Origin: Desulfatitalea sp. BRH_c12
Lineage (GTDB): Bacteria; Desulfobacterota; Desulfobacteria; Desulfobacterales; Desulfosarcinaceae
Assembly (NCBI GenBank): GCA_000961655.1
Contig: LADR01000014.1
Span: 1-64,000, forward strand
Direction of reading: 5' to 3'
Length of the DNA stretch: 64,000 bases
The notes below the pieces were generated by a model, which saw nothing but the letters and a program-made list of their open reading frames with translations, was not told the origin of the DNA and did not search any database. This document shows positions 40,264 through 50,063 of this stretch, in pieces; position 1 is the first letter of the stretch, and each line of letters starts with the position of its first letter. Both the position numbers and the translations under genes were made by a program.

Positions 40264-41333
40264 ACATCTATCTGGCGGTTATCCTTCTTTTGTTGTCATT
40301 TCTTTTGATCGGCATCATTATCGATAAATACTTCATCCCCAGCCTGGAGACGATCGCCGGCTGGCTCAAAATGCCCGAAGATGTCGCCGGAGCCACACTC
40401 CTGGCGTTCGGCAGCAGCGCTCCCGAGCTGTTCACGGCACTTTTGACGCTTCTCGTCTTTCGTTCACGGCCGTCATTCGGCGTCGGCAATGTCGTTGGAT
40501 CGGCCCTCTTTCAGGTTCTCGTGGTCATCGGGTTTGCTGCCTTGATCAAACGCGCCCACCTGCAATGGCGTCCGGTGCTCCGCGACGGCAGCGTATATGC
40601 ATTGTCTGTCGTGCTCCTTTATTATCTCATGCGCGACGGCGTATTTACCGCCTGGGATGGTGTTGCGCTCGTCGGCGCCTACGGACTTTACCTGGGCCTT
40701 TTGCTGGTCTGGCCGCGTTTTGTCCGCACCCGCAAACCGATCAAAAAATCAGAGGCCAAGAATACTTCCGACCGTGCGCCCAGCCAAAAAGTTCCCCGCT
40801 CGTCCGTAAGACGTCTGCTGGACCGCTTGCGCCGGCCGCTTCCCGACCCCCGGGAGAAACCGGGTTGGACGATCCCGGTGTTTTTGCTGTCGCTTGGCTT
40901 TATCGGCGCGGGAACTTACATCTTCCTGCGATCCGGTGAAGCCATCGCGGCCTATCTGGGCATCGATGCCACGATCATCGCATTGACGATCATCGCCGGC
41001 GGCAGCTCTGTCCCGGAACTGGTCGCATCCGCTATCGTGGCCCGAAAGGGAAAAGGCGACATGGCGATCGCCAATGCCCTGGGCAGCAATACCTTCGATA
41101 TCTGCATCAGTCTCGGCCTGCCGGTACTGCTCACCACCCTGATTTACGGACCGGTGGAGAACATCGGCAGCGCCAACATCACCACCACAACGATTTTGCT
41201 CCTGGCGACGCTGCTGATGGTGCTCGGCCTTCTCGTCCTGCAGAAATTCAGAGCCGGGCGACCTTTCGGCCTCGTTCTGATCATCGGATATGGGCTGTAT
41301 GTGGTGGCGGCCTTCAAGGGCTGGATCGGCTGA
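40260..41333 (+). CDS. Sodium/calcium (CaCA family) exchanger membrane protein
   Basis: A 357-residue inner-membrane cation antiporter of about ten membrane segments. Start ATG 40260 (MNIYLAVILLLLSF) is chosen because the open frame upstream is hydrophilic and unrelated. The two inverted alpha repeats are clear: ATLLAFGSSAPELFTALLTL and ALTIIAGGSSVPELVASAIV, the latter followed by GDMAIANALGSNTFDICI. A charged cytoplasmic loop (residues about 155-205) separates the halves. Exchanges Ca2+ (or K+-dependent) against Na+ or H+; specificity cannot be read. It is convergent with the acyl-CoA synthetase gene. Confidence 0.9.
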   Translation: MNIYLAVILLLLSFLLIGIIIDKYFIPSLETIAGWLKMPEDVAGATLLAFGSSAPELFTALLTLLVFRSRPSFGVGNVVGSALFQVLVVIGFAALIKRAHLQWRPVLRDGSVYALSVVLLYYLMRDGVFTAWDGVALVGAYGLYLGLLLVWPRFVRTRKPIKKSEAKNTSDRAPSQKVPRSSVRRLLDRLRRPLPDPREKPGWTIPVFLLSLGFIGAGTYIFLRSGEAIAAYLGIDATIIALTIIAGGSSVPELVASAIVARKGKGDMAIANALGSNTFDICISLGLPVLLTTLIYGPVENIGSANITTTTILLLATLLMVLGLLVLQKFRAGRPFGLVLIIGYGLYVVAAFKGWIG

Positions 41334-41352
41334 GCTGTCGCGGCTACCGGCA

Positions 41353-43053
41353 TCAGGCTTTTTTATTCAAGGCTTCTTCGACAAGCACCCTGCGCAATAA
41401 TTTGCCGACGCCACTCATGGGTAGTTCTTCTCGAAAATCGATCGCCTGGGGCACTTTGTAAGAAGAAATCCCCTCTTTGGCCCAAGCGATGATTTCTTCG
41501 GGTTTGGTAGTATCCTTGAACGCCGGTTTGAGAATGATGTAAGCCTTGATGACTTCACCCTTCATGGGATCCGGGGCGCCGATCACGGCCGCTTTTTCCA
41601 CTGCTGGATGCTGCAGCAGGAAAGTCTCCACCTCTTCGGGGAAAACGCTGAAGCCGGACACCTTGATCATTTCCTTTTTGCGTCCCAGAAAATAGAGGTA
41701 TCCATCCGAGTCGAACTTGCCCATGTCCCCGGTATAAACCCATCCATCCACCAATGAATTCGCGGTTTCCTCGGGCTTGTTCCAATAGCCTTTCAAAACA
41801 GCGGGATTGTTGAGTACGATTTCTCCCATCTCGCCAGCCGGCACTTCACGAGAGCGGTCTTCCCAGGAGACGATTTTGATCTGCTGCCCGGGAATAGGGA
41901 TCCCCTGGCACCCGGCACTGTATTTAGGTCTGTCCAAAGGCATAAAGGTGTCAAAAGTATGCGTTTCGGTCAGGCCGTAAGCGGCTTCGGCCAACATGCA
42001 GCCGCCGGTGTCCTCTTGCCACTTTTTTACGATATCTTCGGTAAGCTGGACGCCGAAACTGGTCGTCAGACAGAGCTTGAGCGAAGAAAGATCATATTTG
42101 AGACGATCAGGGTGACCCATGATGGCAATGTTCATGGGCACGGCGGCTTGGAAGAATTGGACCTTGTAACGGTCGATGGCCTGCATGGCCGCCACAGGAT
42201 CGAACATGACCATCTGGACCTGCGTGGCGCCTTGCGCGATCATCACATCCACGGCGCCAAGCATTCCGGCGATGTGGAAAGTGGGCAGAATGGCTAAACT
42301 GGTCGTGTGATCATCCGAAGCCCCCAGGTAAGTCAGATTGGCGCTTAAAATGTTCATCAGTGCGCCAACCTTGAAGAGCTTGCAACCGTGGGTCAGAATC
42401 GCACCCTTGGGAAGCCCGGTGGTGCCCCCGGTAAACTGAAGCTGGACGATATCCTCCAGTCCGATCGCGACGTTGACTGATTCGGCAGGATAGCGCTCAA
42501 AGATCTCCATGAAGTCAGTCGTTCCCGGACAGGTCGCTTTTGGAGCCCCCATCATGGGAAGCAAATTCATGGTCGGCGTGCTGGGAAGAAAATCGTGCAG
42601 GCTTGTGGTCACGACCGTTTTCAAACCGCACTCTTTACTGGCACCGTCGGCGACGGGGAAGAAGAGATCAAGGGCCACGATCGCTTTGGCGCCCGTATCA
42701 CGCAACTGATAAGCGAGTTCCCATTGCTTGAAAAGCGGGCTGCAGGGCACGATCACACCGCCCATTTTGCAGATACCATAATGCGCAATGTGGTACTGCG
42801 GGCAACTGGGCAGAAAAAGCGCGATGCGATCTCCCTTTTTGAAGCCGGTATCGATCAAAAAACGGGCGAACTGTTCCGACTTGCGGTCCAGTTCGCCATA
42901 GGTCACCTCTTGGCCGTAAAAGACAATGGCCGTGCGTTCGGGAAATTCGCGTGCATTGTCGCGAAGGTACTCGAAGACAGGCTTGCGGCCTTTTGGATAG
43001 GTTACCTCTTGAGGGATAAAAGCGGGCCAGTTCTTCATCCAGATGCGCTCCAT
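41353..43053 (-). CDS. AMP-forming acyl-CoA synthetase (long-chain type)
   Basis: A 566-residue ligase. ATG 43053 (MERIWMKNWPAF) has AGGAGG seven bases upstream; ATG 43059 is too close to it. Motifs: LQFTGGTTGLPKGAI (phosphate loop), YGLTETHTFDTFMP, WVYTGDMGKFDSDGYLYFLG, RKKEMIKVSGFSVFPEEVE, and SGVGKLLRRVL. It is the last gene of an operon with a TetR regulator and a single-chain acyl-CoA carboxylase, 38 bases after the carboxylase. The pair probably activates and then carboxylates the same acid. Confidence 0.92.
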   Translation of the reverse strand: MERIWMKNWPAFIPQEVTYPKGRKPVFEYLRDNAREFPERTAIVFYGQEVTYGELDRKSEQFARFLIDTGFKKGDRIALFLPSCPQYHIAHYGICKMGGVIVPCSPLFKQWELAYQLRDTGAKAIVALDLFFPVADGASKECGLKTVVTTSLHDFLPSTPTMNLLPMMGAPKATCPGTTDFMEIFERYPAESVNVAIGLEDIVQLQFTGGTTGLPKGAILTHGCKLFKVGALMNILSANLTYLGASDDHTTSLAILPTFHIAGMLGAVDVMIAQGATQVQMVMFDPVAAMQAIDRYKVQFFQAAVPMNIAIMGHPDRLKYDLSSLKLCLTTSFGVQLTEDIVKKWQEDTGGCMLAEAAYGLTETHTFDTFMPLDRPKYSAGCQGIPIPGQQIKIVSWEDRSREVPAGEMGEIVLNNPAVLKGYWNKPEETANSLVDGWVYTGDMGKFDSDGYLYFLGRKKEMIKVSGFSVFPEEVETFLLQHPAVEKAAVIGAPDPMKGEVIKAYIILKPAFKDTTKPEEIIAWAKEGISSYKVPQAIDFREELPMSGVGKLLRRVLVEEALNKKA

Positions 43054-43091
43054 GTACATACCTCCTTCTAATAAAAAATGGGTTGGTTGGA

Positions 43092-46000
43092 TTACCACGG
43101 ATCGATGTACGTGTGACTGTTTTTGCCCCGGGATGGGGAAGGAACCGACTTCAAGCCACGCATAATCCAGCGGCGCGTTTCGGCCGGATCGACGACGGCA
43201 TCGATTTCCATGTGGGAGGCCATATTGATGGCCTTGCCACGGGCATAGGCCATCGCCACCATGGAGCGATAGGTTTCCTCGCGCTCTTCAAGGTCCTGGA
43301 TGGCGGCCAGTTCTTTTTTGAAGGCATGTTTGACAGCCCCTTCCAGGCCCATGCCGCCGAATTCCCCGGAAGGCCAGGCAGCTGTAAAAAAAGCCTCGTG
43401 AAAACCGCCCGCCGACATCGCCATAGCGCCCAGGCCATAGCCTTTGCGTAAAACGACAGTGAAGAATGGCACACGAATCTTGGCGCCCACGACGAACATC
43501 CGGCAAACATGCCGCACGTGGCCGCGGGCCTCGATCTCAGGCCCGACCATGAAACCCGGCGTGTCGCACAAAGAGATCATCGGCAGCCCATGGGCGTCGC
43601 AAAGCTGCATGAACCGCGCGGCCTTATCCGCGCCTTCGGCTTCGATGGCGCCGCTCATGTGGGTCGGATCGTTGGCAATCAGCCCGAAAGGGTGGCCTTC
43701 GATGCGGACCAGGGCTGTAATCAGACCGGCCCCGAAATGGCGGCGCAGTTCAAGAACTGAGCCCGTATCTGCAAGCGTTTCGATACCCTTTCGGATATCA
43801 TAAACCCGCAAGCGGTTTTCGGGGATCAAAAAGCGCAGATTGCGTTGATCGGCCGCCTGCCACACGGACGTAGGCCCCTGAAAATAGGCAAGATAGATCT
43901 TTGCGGCCGCTACGGCCGCCGCTTCGTCGGCCACGGCAATATCGACCACACCATTGCGGCACTGCACATCGATCGGGCCGATTTCTTCAACCCGAACAGT
44001 GCCGAGTCCGCCGCCTTCGATCATGGCAGGCCCGCCCATGCCGATGTTGGACCGTTCGGTGGCGATAATCACGTCGCAACAGCCCAGCAGGGCTGCGTTG
44101 CCGGCAAAACAGGGCCCTTCCACGATGCCGATGAGAGGGGTCCGGCCGCTGATAGCGGCAAATTGTTTAAAGGTCGAAAGATCCAGGCCCGCAACCACAT
44201 CCACATCGGTATCGCCCGGACGACCGCCGCCGCCTTCGGCCAAGAGCACGGTCGGCAACCGCCACGCGTTGGCCAGACCCAGCATGCGATCCATTTTCTT
44301 ATGACTCATCAACCCCTGCGTGCCGGCCAGCACAGTGAAATCATAAGCAAGGACCATGCAACGGGCCTTTTCTTCTCCGAACAAGGCTGCATTCACGGTA
44401 CCAATCCCGGCTATCAGCCCATCGGCAGGGGTCTTGCGGATCAAATCGTCCAATGAACGCCTTTGACGCTGGGCGGCAACGATGAGCGCACCGTATTCGA
44501 CGAAGCTGCCGTGATCGCACAGGTCCTCAACGTTTTCACGGGCGGAGCGCTGGTTTTTCTTCCTGCGGCGTTCTATGGCGTCCGGCCGGTGATCGTCGCG
44601 GGTAAATGCATGGCGTGCGATCACTTCTTCCAAATCCGGCCGAATTGCCTTGAGATCGATATGCTGCGCCTCAATGGCGGCACCTTCGACCCCGTCGGCC
44701 TGCGCGACAACAAACAAGACACTGCCCTTGCAGACTGACGCGTTGACCTGCGCGCAGATATCGTGGATATACCCGCTGTGCTCGGATAGGATCACATGCT
44801 CCATCTTCATCGCTTCGATCACCGCCAGAGTTCGCCCAGGCCAAACGGGATCTCCCTTTCGAACGGCGATATCCACGATGATGCCCTGCATGGCGCAACG
44901 CAGCGCGTCCATTCCGGCGGGAATAATCGGGCACGCGTGAACCTGTGATGCCATGACATCATTCGCGGGCTCTGCAAAATAGCCGGTCCGATGATGGGGC
45001 ATGGGCGTTGCCAGGTCAGCCGCATTTTCTTCAATAAAACGTGTGTGGCAATCGTTGCGCAGCACCTCGGTCCGCCGCAGCAAGTTCAACAAAAGGGGGA
45101 TATTGGTCGGTACGCCGTCAATCTTAAACTCGGTCAACGCACGGTATGCTTTACGGATCGCCGCCTCAAAGCCAGGCGCTGTCACGACCAGCTTTGCCAG
45201 CAGGGAATCGAAGCCTGAATGGGGCCGGTAGCCGCCATACCCGCAGCCATCGACGCGTATATCCTTGCCGGATGGGGCTTCATAGATGCTCAGCACGCCT
45301 GACTGCGGCATGACCGATCCATCCGGATCCATGGTTTCCATATTGATGCGCAGTTGCACGGCAAATCCGGTCGACTGAACGCCCGTCAGGAGACCGAGAT
45401 CTGCCAGTGAGCGGCCTGCGGCGATCTCGAGCTGTGTTCGCACCAGATCGATGCCCGTAACCTGCTCGGTGACCGTATGCTCCACCTGCAAGCGCGGATT
45501 GACTTCGAGGAACACAAATGCGTCATCACCGTTTGCATCCGCATCCACGAGGAATTCAAAGGTGCCAAGATTCTGATAGCCGACCTTGCGGGCCATGCGC
45601 AAGGCGGCATCCGTCAGCTTGTCTCGCAGCGTTGCAGATAGTGTGGGGCACGGCGCCACCTCGATGAGTTTCTGATTGCGACGCTGCAGTGTGCAGTCGC
45701 GTTCGCCTAAATGAATAACATCCCGCCCATCGCCAACCACCTGGATTTCGATATGCCGCGGGCACCTGATCAGCTTTTCTACATATAGATCGCCGTTTCC
45801 GAAAGCGGAGAGCGCCTCCGACCGGCAGCGCTCAAATGCTTCCGGTATCATGGCGGCATCCATCACTGGCCGCATCCCCCGGCCGCCGCCACCCGCAACG
45901 GCTTTGATCATCACCGCCGCTCCCGGTCCGAGAGCTGCAAAAAAAGTCTCGGCTTCCGCCAGGGTGGCCGAATGGGATGTTCCCTCAAGCAACGGCACGT

Positions 46001-46382
46001 CACAGCTTCGCGCCAAAGCGCGCGCATCGGTCTTTTTGCCGAACAGTGCAAGCAGGTCTGCCGATGGCCCCACAAAAATGATGCCGGCCTGCTGACACAG
46101 TCTCGCGAAATCGGCGTTCTCGCTCAAAAAACCGTAGCCAGGATGGATCGCATCGCACCCCTCGGCTTTGGCTGCCGCCACCAGGTGCGCCCCATCGAGA
46201 TAGGCCGCTTTGCCCTTTGCATCGAAAAGCAAAAACGTGTCCGCGGCCTTGGTATGCAAGGATGCGGCATCATCTGCCGAGCTTACCGCCACAGTGCGGA
46301 TATCCAGATCGGCGGCAGCGTGGGCGATGCGGATGGCAATTTCACCCCGGTTGGCGATCAAGAGGCGGCTAATCGGCATCAT
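43092..46382 (-). CDS. Single-chain biotin-dependent acyl-CoA carboxylase
   Basis: One 1096-residue chain holding all three carboxylase functions. Residues 1-450 are biotin carboxylase (LLIANRGEIAIRIA, HPGYGFLSENADFARLC, VAGGGGRGMRPV, FLEVNPRLQVEHTVTE). A biotinyl domain follows with EAMKMEH (Lys526). Residues about 600-1096 are carboxyltransferase (TVLAGTQGLMSHKKMDRML, EGGGGRPGD, CFAGNAALLGCCDVI, LCDTPGFMVGPEIEARGH, GLGAMAMSAGGFHEAFF). The layout resembles the single-chain long-chain acyl-CoA carboxylases. ATG 46382 lies five bases after the tetR stop codon. A second such enzyme ends at 62646. Confidence 0.92.
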   Translation of the reverse strand: MMPISRLLIANRGEIAIRIAHAAADLDIRTVAVSSADDAASLHTKAADTFLLFDAKGKAAYLDGAHLVAAAKAEGCDAIHPGYGFLSENADFARLCQQAGIIFVGPSADLLALFGKKTDARALARSCDVPLLEGTSHSATLAEAETFFAALGPGAAVMIKAVAGGGGRGMRPVMDAAMIPEAFERCRSEALSAFGNGDLYVEKLIRCPRHIEIQVVGDGRDVIHLGERDCTLQRRNQKLIEVAPCPTLSATLRDKLTDAALRMARKVGYQNLGTFEFLVDADANGDDAFVFLEVNPRLQVEHTVTEQVTGIDLVRTQLEIAAGRSLADLGLLTGVQSTGFAVQLRINMETMDPDGSVMPQSGVLSIYEAPSGKDIRVDGCGYGGYRPHSGFDSLLAKLVVTAPGFEAAIRKAYRALTEFKIDGVPTNIPLLLNLLRRTEVLRNDCHTRFIEENAADLATPMPHHRTGYFAEPANDVMASQVHACPIIPAGMDALRCAMQGIIVDIAVRKGDPVWPGRTLAVIEAMKMEHVILSEHSGYIHDICAQVNASVCKGSVLFVVAQADGVEGAAIEAQHIDLKAIRPDLEEVIARHAFTRDDHRPDAIERRRKKNQRSARENVEDLCDHGSFVEYGALIVAAQRQRRSLDDLIRKTPADGLIAGIGTVNAALFGEEKARCMVLAYDFTVLAGTQGLMSHKKMDRMLGLANAWRLPTVLLAEGGGGRPGDTDVDVVAGLDLSTFKQFAAISGRTPLIGIVEGPCFAGNAALLGCCDVIIATERSNIGMGGPAMIEGGGLGTVRVEEIGPIDVQCRNGVVDIAVADEAAAVAAAKIYLAYFQGPTSVWQAADQRNLRFLIPENRLRVYDIRKGIETLADTGSVLELRRHFGAGLITALVRIEGHPFGLIANDPTHMSGAIEAEGADKAARFMQLCDAHGLPMISLCDTPGFMVGPEIEARGHVRHVCRMFVVGAKIRVPFFTVVLRKGYGLGAMAMSAGGFHEAFFTAAWPSGEFGGMGLEGAVKHAFKKELAAIQDLEEREETYRSMVAMAYARGKAINMASHMEIDAVVDPAETRRWIMRGLKSVPSPSRGKNSHTYIDPW

Positions 46383-46387
46383 TTTGT

Positions 46388-47116
46388 TTACCCCTTTTCT
46401 CCTGACGACAAAGGCTTTTTTCGCGTGGGTCGTTTTTCGGGGACAACCGGTACGGGTGAACTGCTCGCCTGGCAATGGGCGCCTTCTTTTTCAATGGTCA
46501 CTTTGAACGCCAGACTTTGCGCCGCATCAGGCTGGATCCCCTTCATGACAAGATCGAGCATGGGGTCCACATAATCGAGCAGATTGTCGTCGGTCCCCAT
46601 CAGGATTTTTCGGGTGGTCAAATGCTCGATGGTGCCCAACAGGACCGAACGGATGAAATAAGGCGTCAATCCGGACCTTATCTCGCCCGCGGCAATGCCT
46701 TCCTCGATCACCTCAATAAGGGGACGCAGCCTCTGGCGAAGAATTCGATAGCCCTCGGTTTGCGTGAAACGGCTATTTTGTTTGAGAATCAGGTAGCTGA
46801 CGGCGGCGTAACTGGGATTGGTCTGGTGAATCCAGAAAAGGATGTAAATCATCGCTCTTAGTTTGTTCACCGTCCCCTTGGCCATTTTCAGATGAAAATC
46901 GATCAGCTCGCCCAGCTTGCACGCGGTCTCGACAGGAATAGTGAACAGGATGTCTTCCTTGGAAGAAAAGTACTCATAGATCGTTGGTTCCGACAGGCCG
47001 GCCCCCTTGGCAATTTCTGATATGGTGGTCTCATGGAAGCCTTTTTCGCCGAAAATTTTCTCCGCGGCTTTGACGATCTGTTCCCTTCGGGCTTCCTTTC
47101 TTTTCGCTTTAGCCAT
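46388..47116 (-). CDS. TetR/AcrR family transcriptional regulator
   Basis: A 242-residue repressor-type protein. The N-terminal helix-turn-helix is clear: REQIVKAAEKIFGEKGFHET, TISEIAKGAGLSEPTIYEYF, SSKEDIL. The C-terminal part is a ligand-binding helical domain resembling FadR/PaaR-like regulators of fatty acid degradation, followed by a short basic, Pro-rich tail. It is the first gene of the operon with the carboxylase and acyl-CoA synthetase, and very likely answers to an acyl-CoA and controls its own operon from the AT-rich DNA upstream. Confidence 0.9.
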   Translation of the reverse strand: MAKAKRKEARREQIVKAAEKIFGEKGFHETTISEIAKGAGLSEPTIYEYFSSKEDILFTIPVETACKLGELIDFHLKMAKGTVNKLRAMIYILFWIHQTNPSYAAVSYLILKQNSRFTQTEGYRILRQRLRPLIEVIEEGIAAGEIRSGLTPYFIRSVLLGTIEHLTTRKILMGTDDNLLDYVDPMLDLVMKGIQPDAAQSLAFKVTIEKEGAHCQASSSPVPVVPEKRPTRKKPLSSGEKG

Positions 47117-47218
47117 GCCAACCCTCCTTTGTTGCGGTTCAACGGGGCTTCATAAAAGCATAAAGCCATCGCTTATCTTAGGACCTGGCTCACCTGTATC
47201 CGAATCAAGATAACTAAC
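47117..47218. other. Upstream DNA of tetR
   Basis: Leader of the tetR operon up to the repeat element. No gene; ribosome site GGAGGG precedes the tetR start. No palindrome I would call an operator with confidence. Confidence 0.35.
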
Positions 47219-47315
47219 TCAACTTCGGGATTGGCACGTAGTGAGGTGCGCCAGCGAAATGGCGTGTGGCGCGGACCACTCGCCCGGATCACCCGGCGTT
47301 TGGAACCCGAAAGTT
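47219..47315 (-). repeat. Dispersed repeat element, variant copy
   Basis: Contains GGGATTGGCACG and the core GTGGCGCGGACCACTCGCCC-GGATCACC. Outer ends are an imperfect inverted repeat (CAACTTCGGG against CCCGAAAGTTG). Its last 23 bases (47293-47315) recur exactly at 25052-25074 in reverse orientation. Confidence 0.65.
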
Positions 47316-47761
47316 GAAATAACTAAGCTGAAATAAAACGAAGCCACTATGCTTGTCAACATAAACTAAATCATAATTAGAAAAATTCAAGATAATATAG
47401 TCTTCTATAAGATTTTGTATCTAAATACTTACTATAGATATTTAATTACAAATGTGCTGATCGCTCTATTCCGGCGCGCATGCGTAGCACGCCGGCGAAC
47501 ACAATGTTCGCCCTATAAGCCGGTCGATGCCCCGTTCATGCAAGGGCGCCTGCCTCAAAGCCGCATCCGATAGGCGTCGTTGCCGGACAGAATTGTTGGA
47601 TCGGCTGGAAACTATCCGTCATTAGGCATTGATAAAGTGTGAATGGATGAGGTAATCTTAAGCATCGGAAAAGGGCGGACTGTCCATTCGTGTCATCGGG
47701 TCATCGCGATACTTTTATCCAGGAAGCCAAGGGCCGCCTCCCCCCACACAAAGGAGAAAAC
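47316..47761. other. AT-rich spacer with a hairpin, no gene
   Basis: Bases about 47320-47460 are far richer in A and T than any neighbour, with small inverted repeats such as TATAG-TCTT-CTATA. A perfect hairpin GGCGAACA-CAA-TGTTCGCC lies at 47494-47512. It may hold the tetR promoter and operator and the promoter of the hydrolase at 47762. Confidence 0.45.
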
Positions 47762-48559
47762 ATGTCCATAGTGACTGTCAACGGCTGTGATCTATATTAT
47801 GAAATCCACGGACAGGGTGACCCGTTGGTGATGATCATGGGATTGCGGCGCAATATTGCGTGGTGGCATCTTCAGATTCCGTTTTTGGCGAAGCACTTCC
47901 AGGTGATTGCATTTGACAACCGCGGCGCCGGGCGCTCGGATAAGCCGGCCATGGCGTATTCGACCCGGCTGTTCGCGGATGACACGGCGGCCTTGATGGA
48001 CGCATTGGGTATCGAAAAGGCCCATATACTGGGCATTTCCATGGGGGGCTACATTGCCCAGGAGCTGACCATCAACCATCCGCACAAAGTGACCGATCTG
48101 GTGTTGGGATGCACCAGCTGCGGGGGCGAGCAAGCCGTTCCGATGCACCCTGACCGGCTGGCGCAATTCATGGCCAACAAAGGCCTGACGCCTGAACAGA
48201 TTCTGCAAAAAGACATGGATATCTACTTTTCCGATGGTTTCATCGCCGGAAATCCGGCGGCCATTGCGGCATTCAGCGACATTTCCATGCGGTTTTACCA
48301 GCCGGCCGAGGCCTTTTTAAGGCAATATGCGGCATGTCAACGGCACGACACCGCCGCGCGGCTCGACCGCATTGTTCAACCCGCCTTGGTCATGACGGGC
48401 GACGACGATCCGCTGGTACCAGCGCAGAATTCATTCATTCTTGCAGAGCGCCTGCCCGCCGCGCGCCTTTCCGTGTTCCCCAAGGGCCGGCACTGCTTTT
48501 TTATGGAATTTGCCGATCGCTTCAATGCGGAAGTGGTTACTTTTTTCGAACATCGCTGA
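47762..48559 (+). CDS. Alpha/beta-fold hydrolase
   Basis: A 265-residue esterase/lactonase-type hydrolase. ATG 47762 follows AAAGGAG. HGQGDPLVMIMGL is the oxyanion-hole region, GISMGGY carries the nucleophile Ser, GDDDPLVP the acidic residue and KGRHCFFME the histidine. The AFDNRGAGRSDKP motif is typical of the 3-oxoadipate enol-lactonase-like group, but the substrate is not determined. It is convergent with the flavoprotein gene 20 bases away. Confidence 0.88.
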   Translation: MSIVTVNGCDLYYEIHGQGDPLVMIMGLRRNIAWWHLQIPFLAKHFQVIAFDNRGAGRSDKPAMAYSTRLFADDTAALMDALGIEKAHILGISMGGYIAQELTINHPHKVTDLVLGCTSCGGEQAVPMHPDRLAQFMANKGLTPEQILQKDMDIYFSDGFIAGNPAAIAAFSDISMRFYQPAEAFLRQYAACQRHDTAARLDRIVQPALVMTGDDDPLVPAQNSFILAERLPAARLSVFPKGRHCFFMEFADRFNAEVVTFFEHR

Positions 48560-48578
48560 GCCGCGACACGGTCCCGCG

Positions 48579-49154
48579 TCACACGATCTTCTTGAGCAGC
48601 CAGGCCATGTTTTGGCCCAGGGTCCGCATGGTCTGCATGCCCTCGTCATCCTTTTCCACATCGCCTTTATCAAGCCCGATGCCCATGTTCCAGTAGCTGG
48701 CGCCGGGGATGATCATCTGGCTGATGGTGAAAAAGTGATTGATGCCGTCGAAGGTGTGCACGGACCCGGCGCGGCGCACGGCCACCACCGCGGCGCCGAC
48801 TTTGCGCCGGTAGATATCGCCGTTGGCTTTGGCAACCAGGCCGGCGCGATCGATGAGAGCCTTGAGATCAGTGCTCATGTTGGCAAAATAGGTGGGCGAC
48901 CCCAGGATGATGCCGTCGGCGGCAAGCATCTTTTCAATGCAGTCGTTGAGCATGTCCTTGGTGACCGCACAACGCTGGTTTTTGTTTTCGAAACATTTAT
49001 AGCAGGCAATACACCCGCGGATATTTTTTGCGCCAATCTGTACCAGTTCGGTTTCAATGCCTTCTTGGACGAGTTCATCCAGAACCGTGTTGATCAGGCG
49101 AAAAGTGTTTCCATCTTTACGCGGACTGCCGTTGAATGCGACAACTTTTATCAT
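48579..49154 (-). CDS. Iron-sulfur flavoprotein (NADPH-dependent FMN reductase family)
   Basis: A 191-residue flavodoxin-like protein from ATG 49154 with GGAGG upstream. [14 protein letters not shown] binds FMN phosphate, [15 protein letters not shown] holds a compact four-cysteine Fe-S site, and [20 protein letters not shown] lines the flavin. It carries electrons between ferredoxin-type donors and unknown acceptors, often oxidants in anaerobes. It is a shorter relative of the fused protein at 25707. Confidence 0.9.
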   Translation of the reverse strand: MIKVVAFNGSPRKDGNTFRLINTVLDELVQEGIETELVQIGAKNIRGCIACYKCFENKNQRCAVTKDMLNDCIEKMLAADGIILGSPTYFANMSTDLKALIDRAGLVAKANGDIYRRKVGAAVVAVRRAGSVHTFDGINHFFTISQMIIPGASYWNMGIGLDKGDVEKDDEGMQTMRTLGQNMAWLLKKIV

Positions 49155-49435
49155 GGGGCCTTCCTCCTTGGGCAGGTGGGTCTGTTAGCATCGATTTTGG
49201 TACCGATGCCGGGCCCGGCAGGAACCAGGCACATGCGCCTTCGGATCCGACAGGGCCTGGTCCCTTTTCCACGAGCGACGCAAACTTGTCAAACCGTTTA
49301 TAACGGCACCTTTATCATACGGGGCAGTCGCTAGCGGCCATTACCTGTTTCATTGTTGGTAAATACTATCTTACAGGCATTCGAAAGCAATCGGAAAGGT
49401 GCCATTTTGGATGATACGATTAGGGGGTTGAGCCT
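49155..49435. other. Intergenic region, nothing recognised
   Basis: 281 bases between divergently oriented genes; no repeat, RNA gene or coding frame recognised. Confidence 0.3.
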
Positions 49436-49846
49436 ATGAACATGGATGTTTTTATAATGATCGTCCTGGTGCTATGCTACTTTCTGGCGTTGCTCGCACT
49501 GCCGGCTCTATTGGTCAAAAGGGCCATGATTAAGGTGGTCGAAATCTTTCGCGCCCATGGCGCCACAGAGGCGCGCCGCGCGAAACCCGCTGAAGCAATG
49601 GGTTTGAAGCCTCCCGAATTCCTGTTGCGCATCGGCACATTGCGCGATTACAAACCGGCCGCAGTCGATCTGCTCTTAAAAGCCGAAGTGATCATCGAAA
49701 CATACGATCACAAGGTTTTCCTTTCTGAGAAACGGCTGCGGGAGTTTTGCGAAATGAGTTCGAAGAGCCTGCTGAAGCTCTGCGATTCTGATCAGCTACA
49801 GCCCAAATGCGATGGCGATGAGTGCACCCTTTCCAAGTTCAAGTGA
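49436..49846 (+). CDS. Hypothetical single-span membrane protein
   Basis: A 136-residue protein from ATG 49436 with GGGGG upstream. An N-terminal membrane segment (VFIMIVLVLCYFLALLALPA) anchors a soluble part with KPPEFLLRIGTLRDYKPAAV and AEVIIETYDHKVFLSEKRLR, which resembles a small winged-helix-like fold. The C-terminus has three cysteines (C118 region, CDGDEC). Function unknown; it stands alone, and its ORF quality and ribosome site support it being real. Confidence 0.65.
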   Translation: MNMDVFIMIVLVLCYFLALLALPALLVKRAMIKVVEIFRAHGATEARRAKPAEAMGLKPPEFLLRIGTLRDYKPAAVDLLLKAEVIIETYDHKVFLSEKRLREFCEMSSKSLLKLCDSDQLQPKCDGDECTLSKFK

Positions 49847-49910
49847 ATGGCAGGGCGGCATGAAAGCGACGGCCCCTCCCCGATCTTACCCTCTTCGATA
49901 ATACCTCTTT

Positions 49911-50045
49911 CTGGTGATCCACTTCGGTCAAGTGAGATACGGGTGGGGGTTGGCTGACGTGGCGCAGACCACCCACCGGGATCACCTCCTCCGTGCCAAT
50001 CCCTAATACACTTCGCCAATGGTACTGGAGCGAACTGGATAACCA
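49911..50045 (+). repeat. Dispersed palindromic repeat element, full copy
   Basis: Runs from GTGATCCACTTCGGTCAAG through GGCGCAGACCACCCACC and CTCCTCCGTGCCAATCCC to GGAGCGAACTGGATAACCA (50027-50045). The copy at 13945-14076 is the same unit in reverse, and the copy at 22397-22684 is an expanded form. Confidence 0.75.
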
Positions 50046-50063
50046 AATACCTGTTTATCTGAC

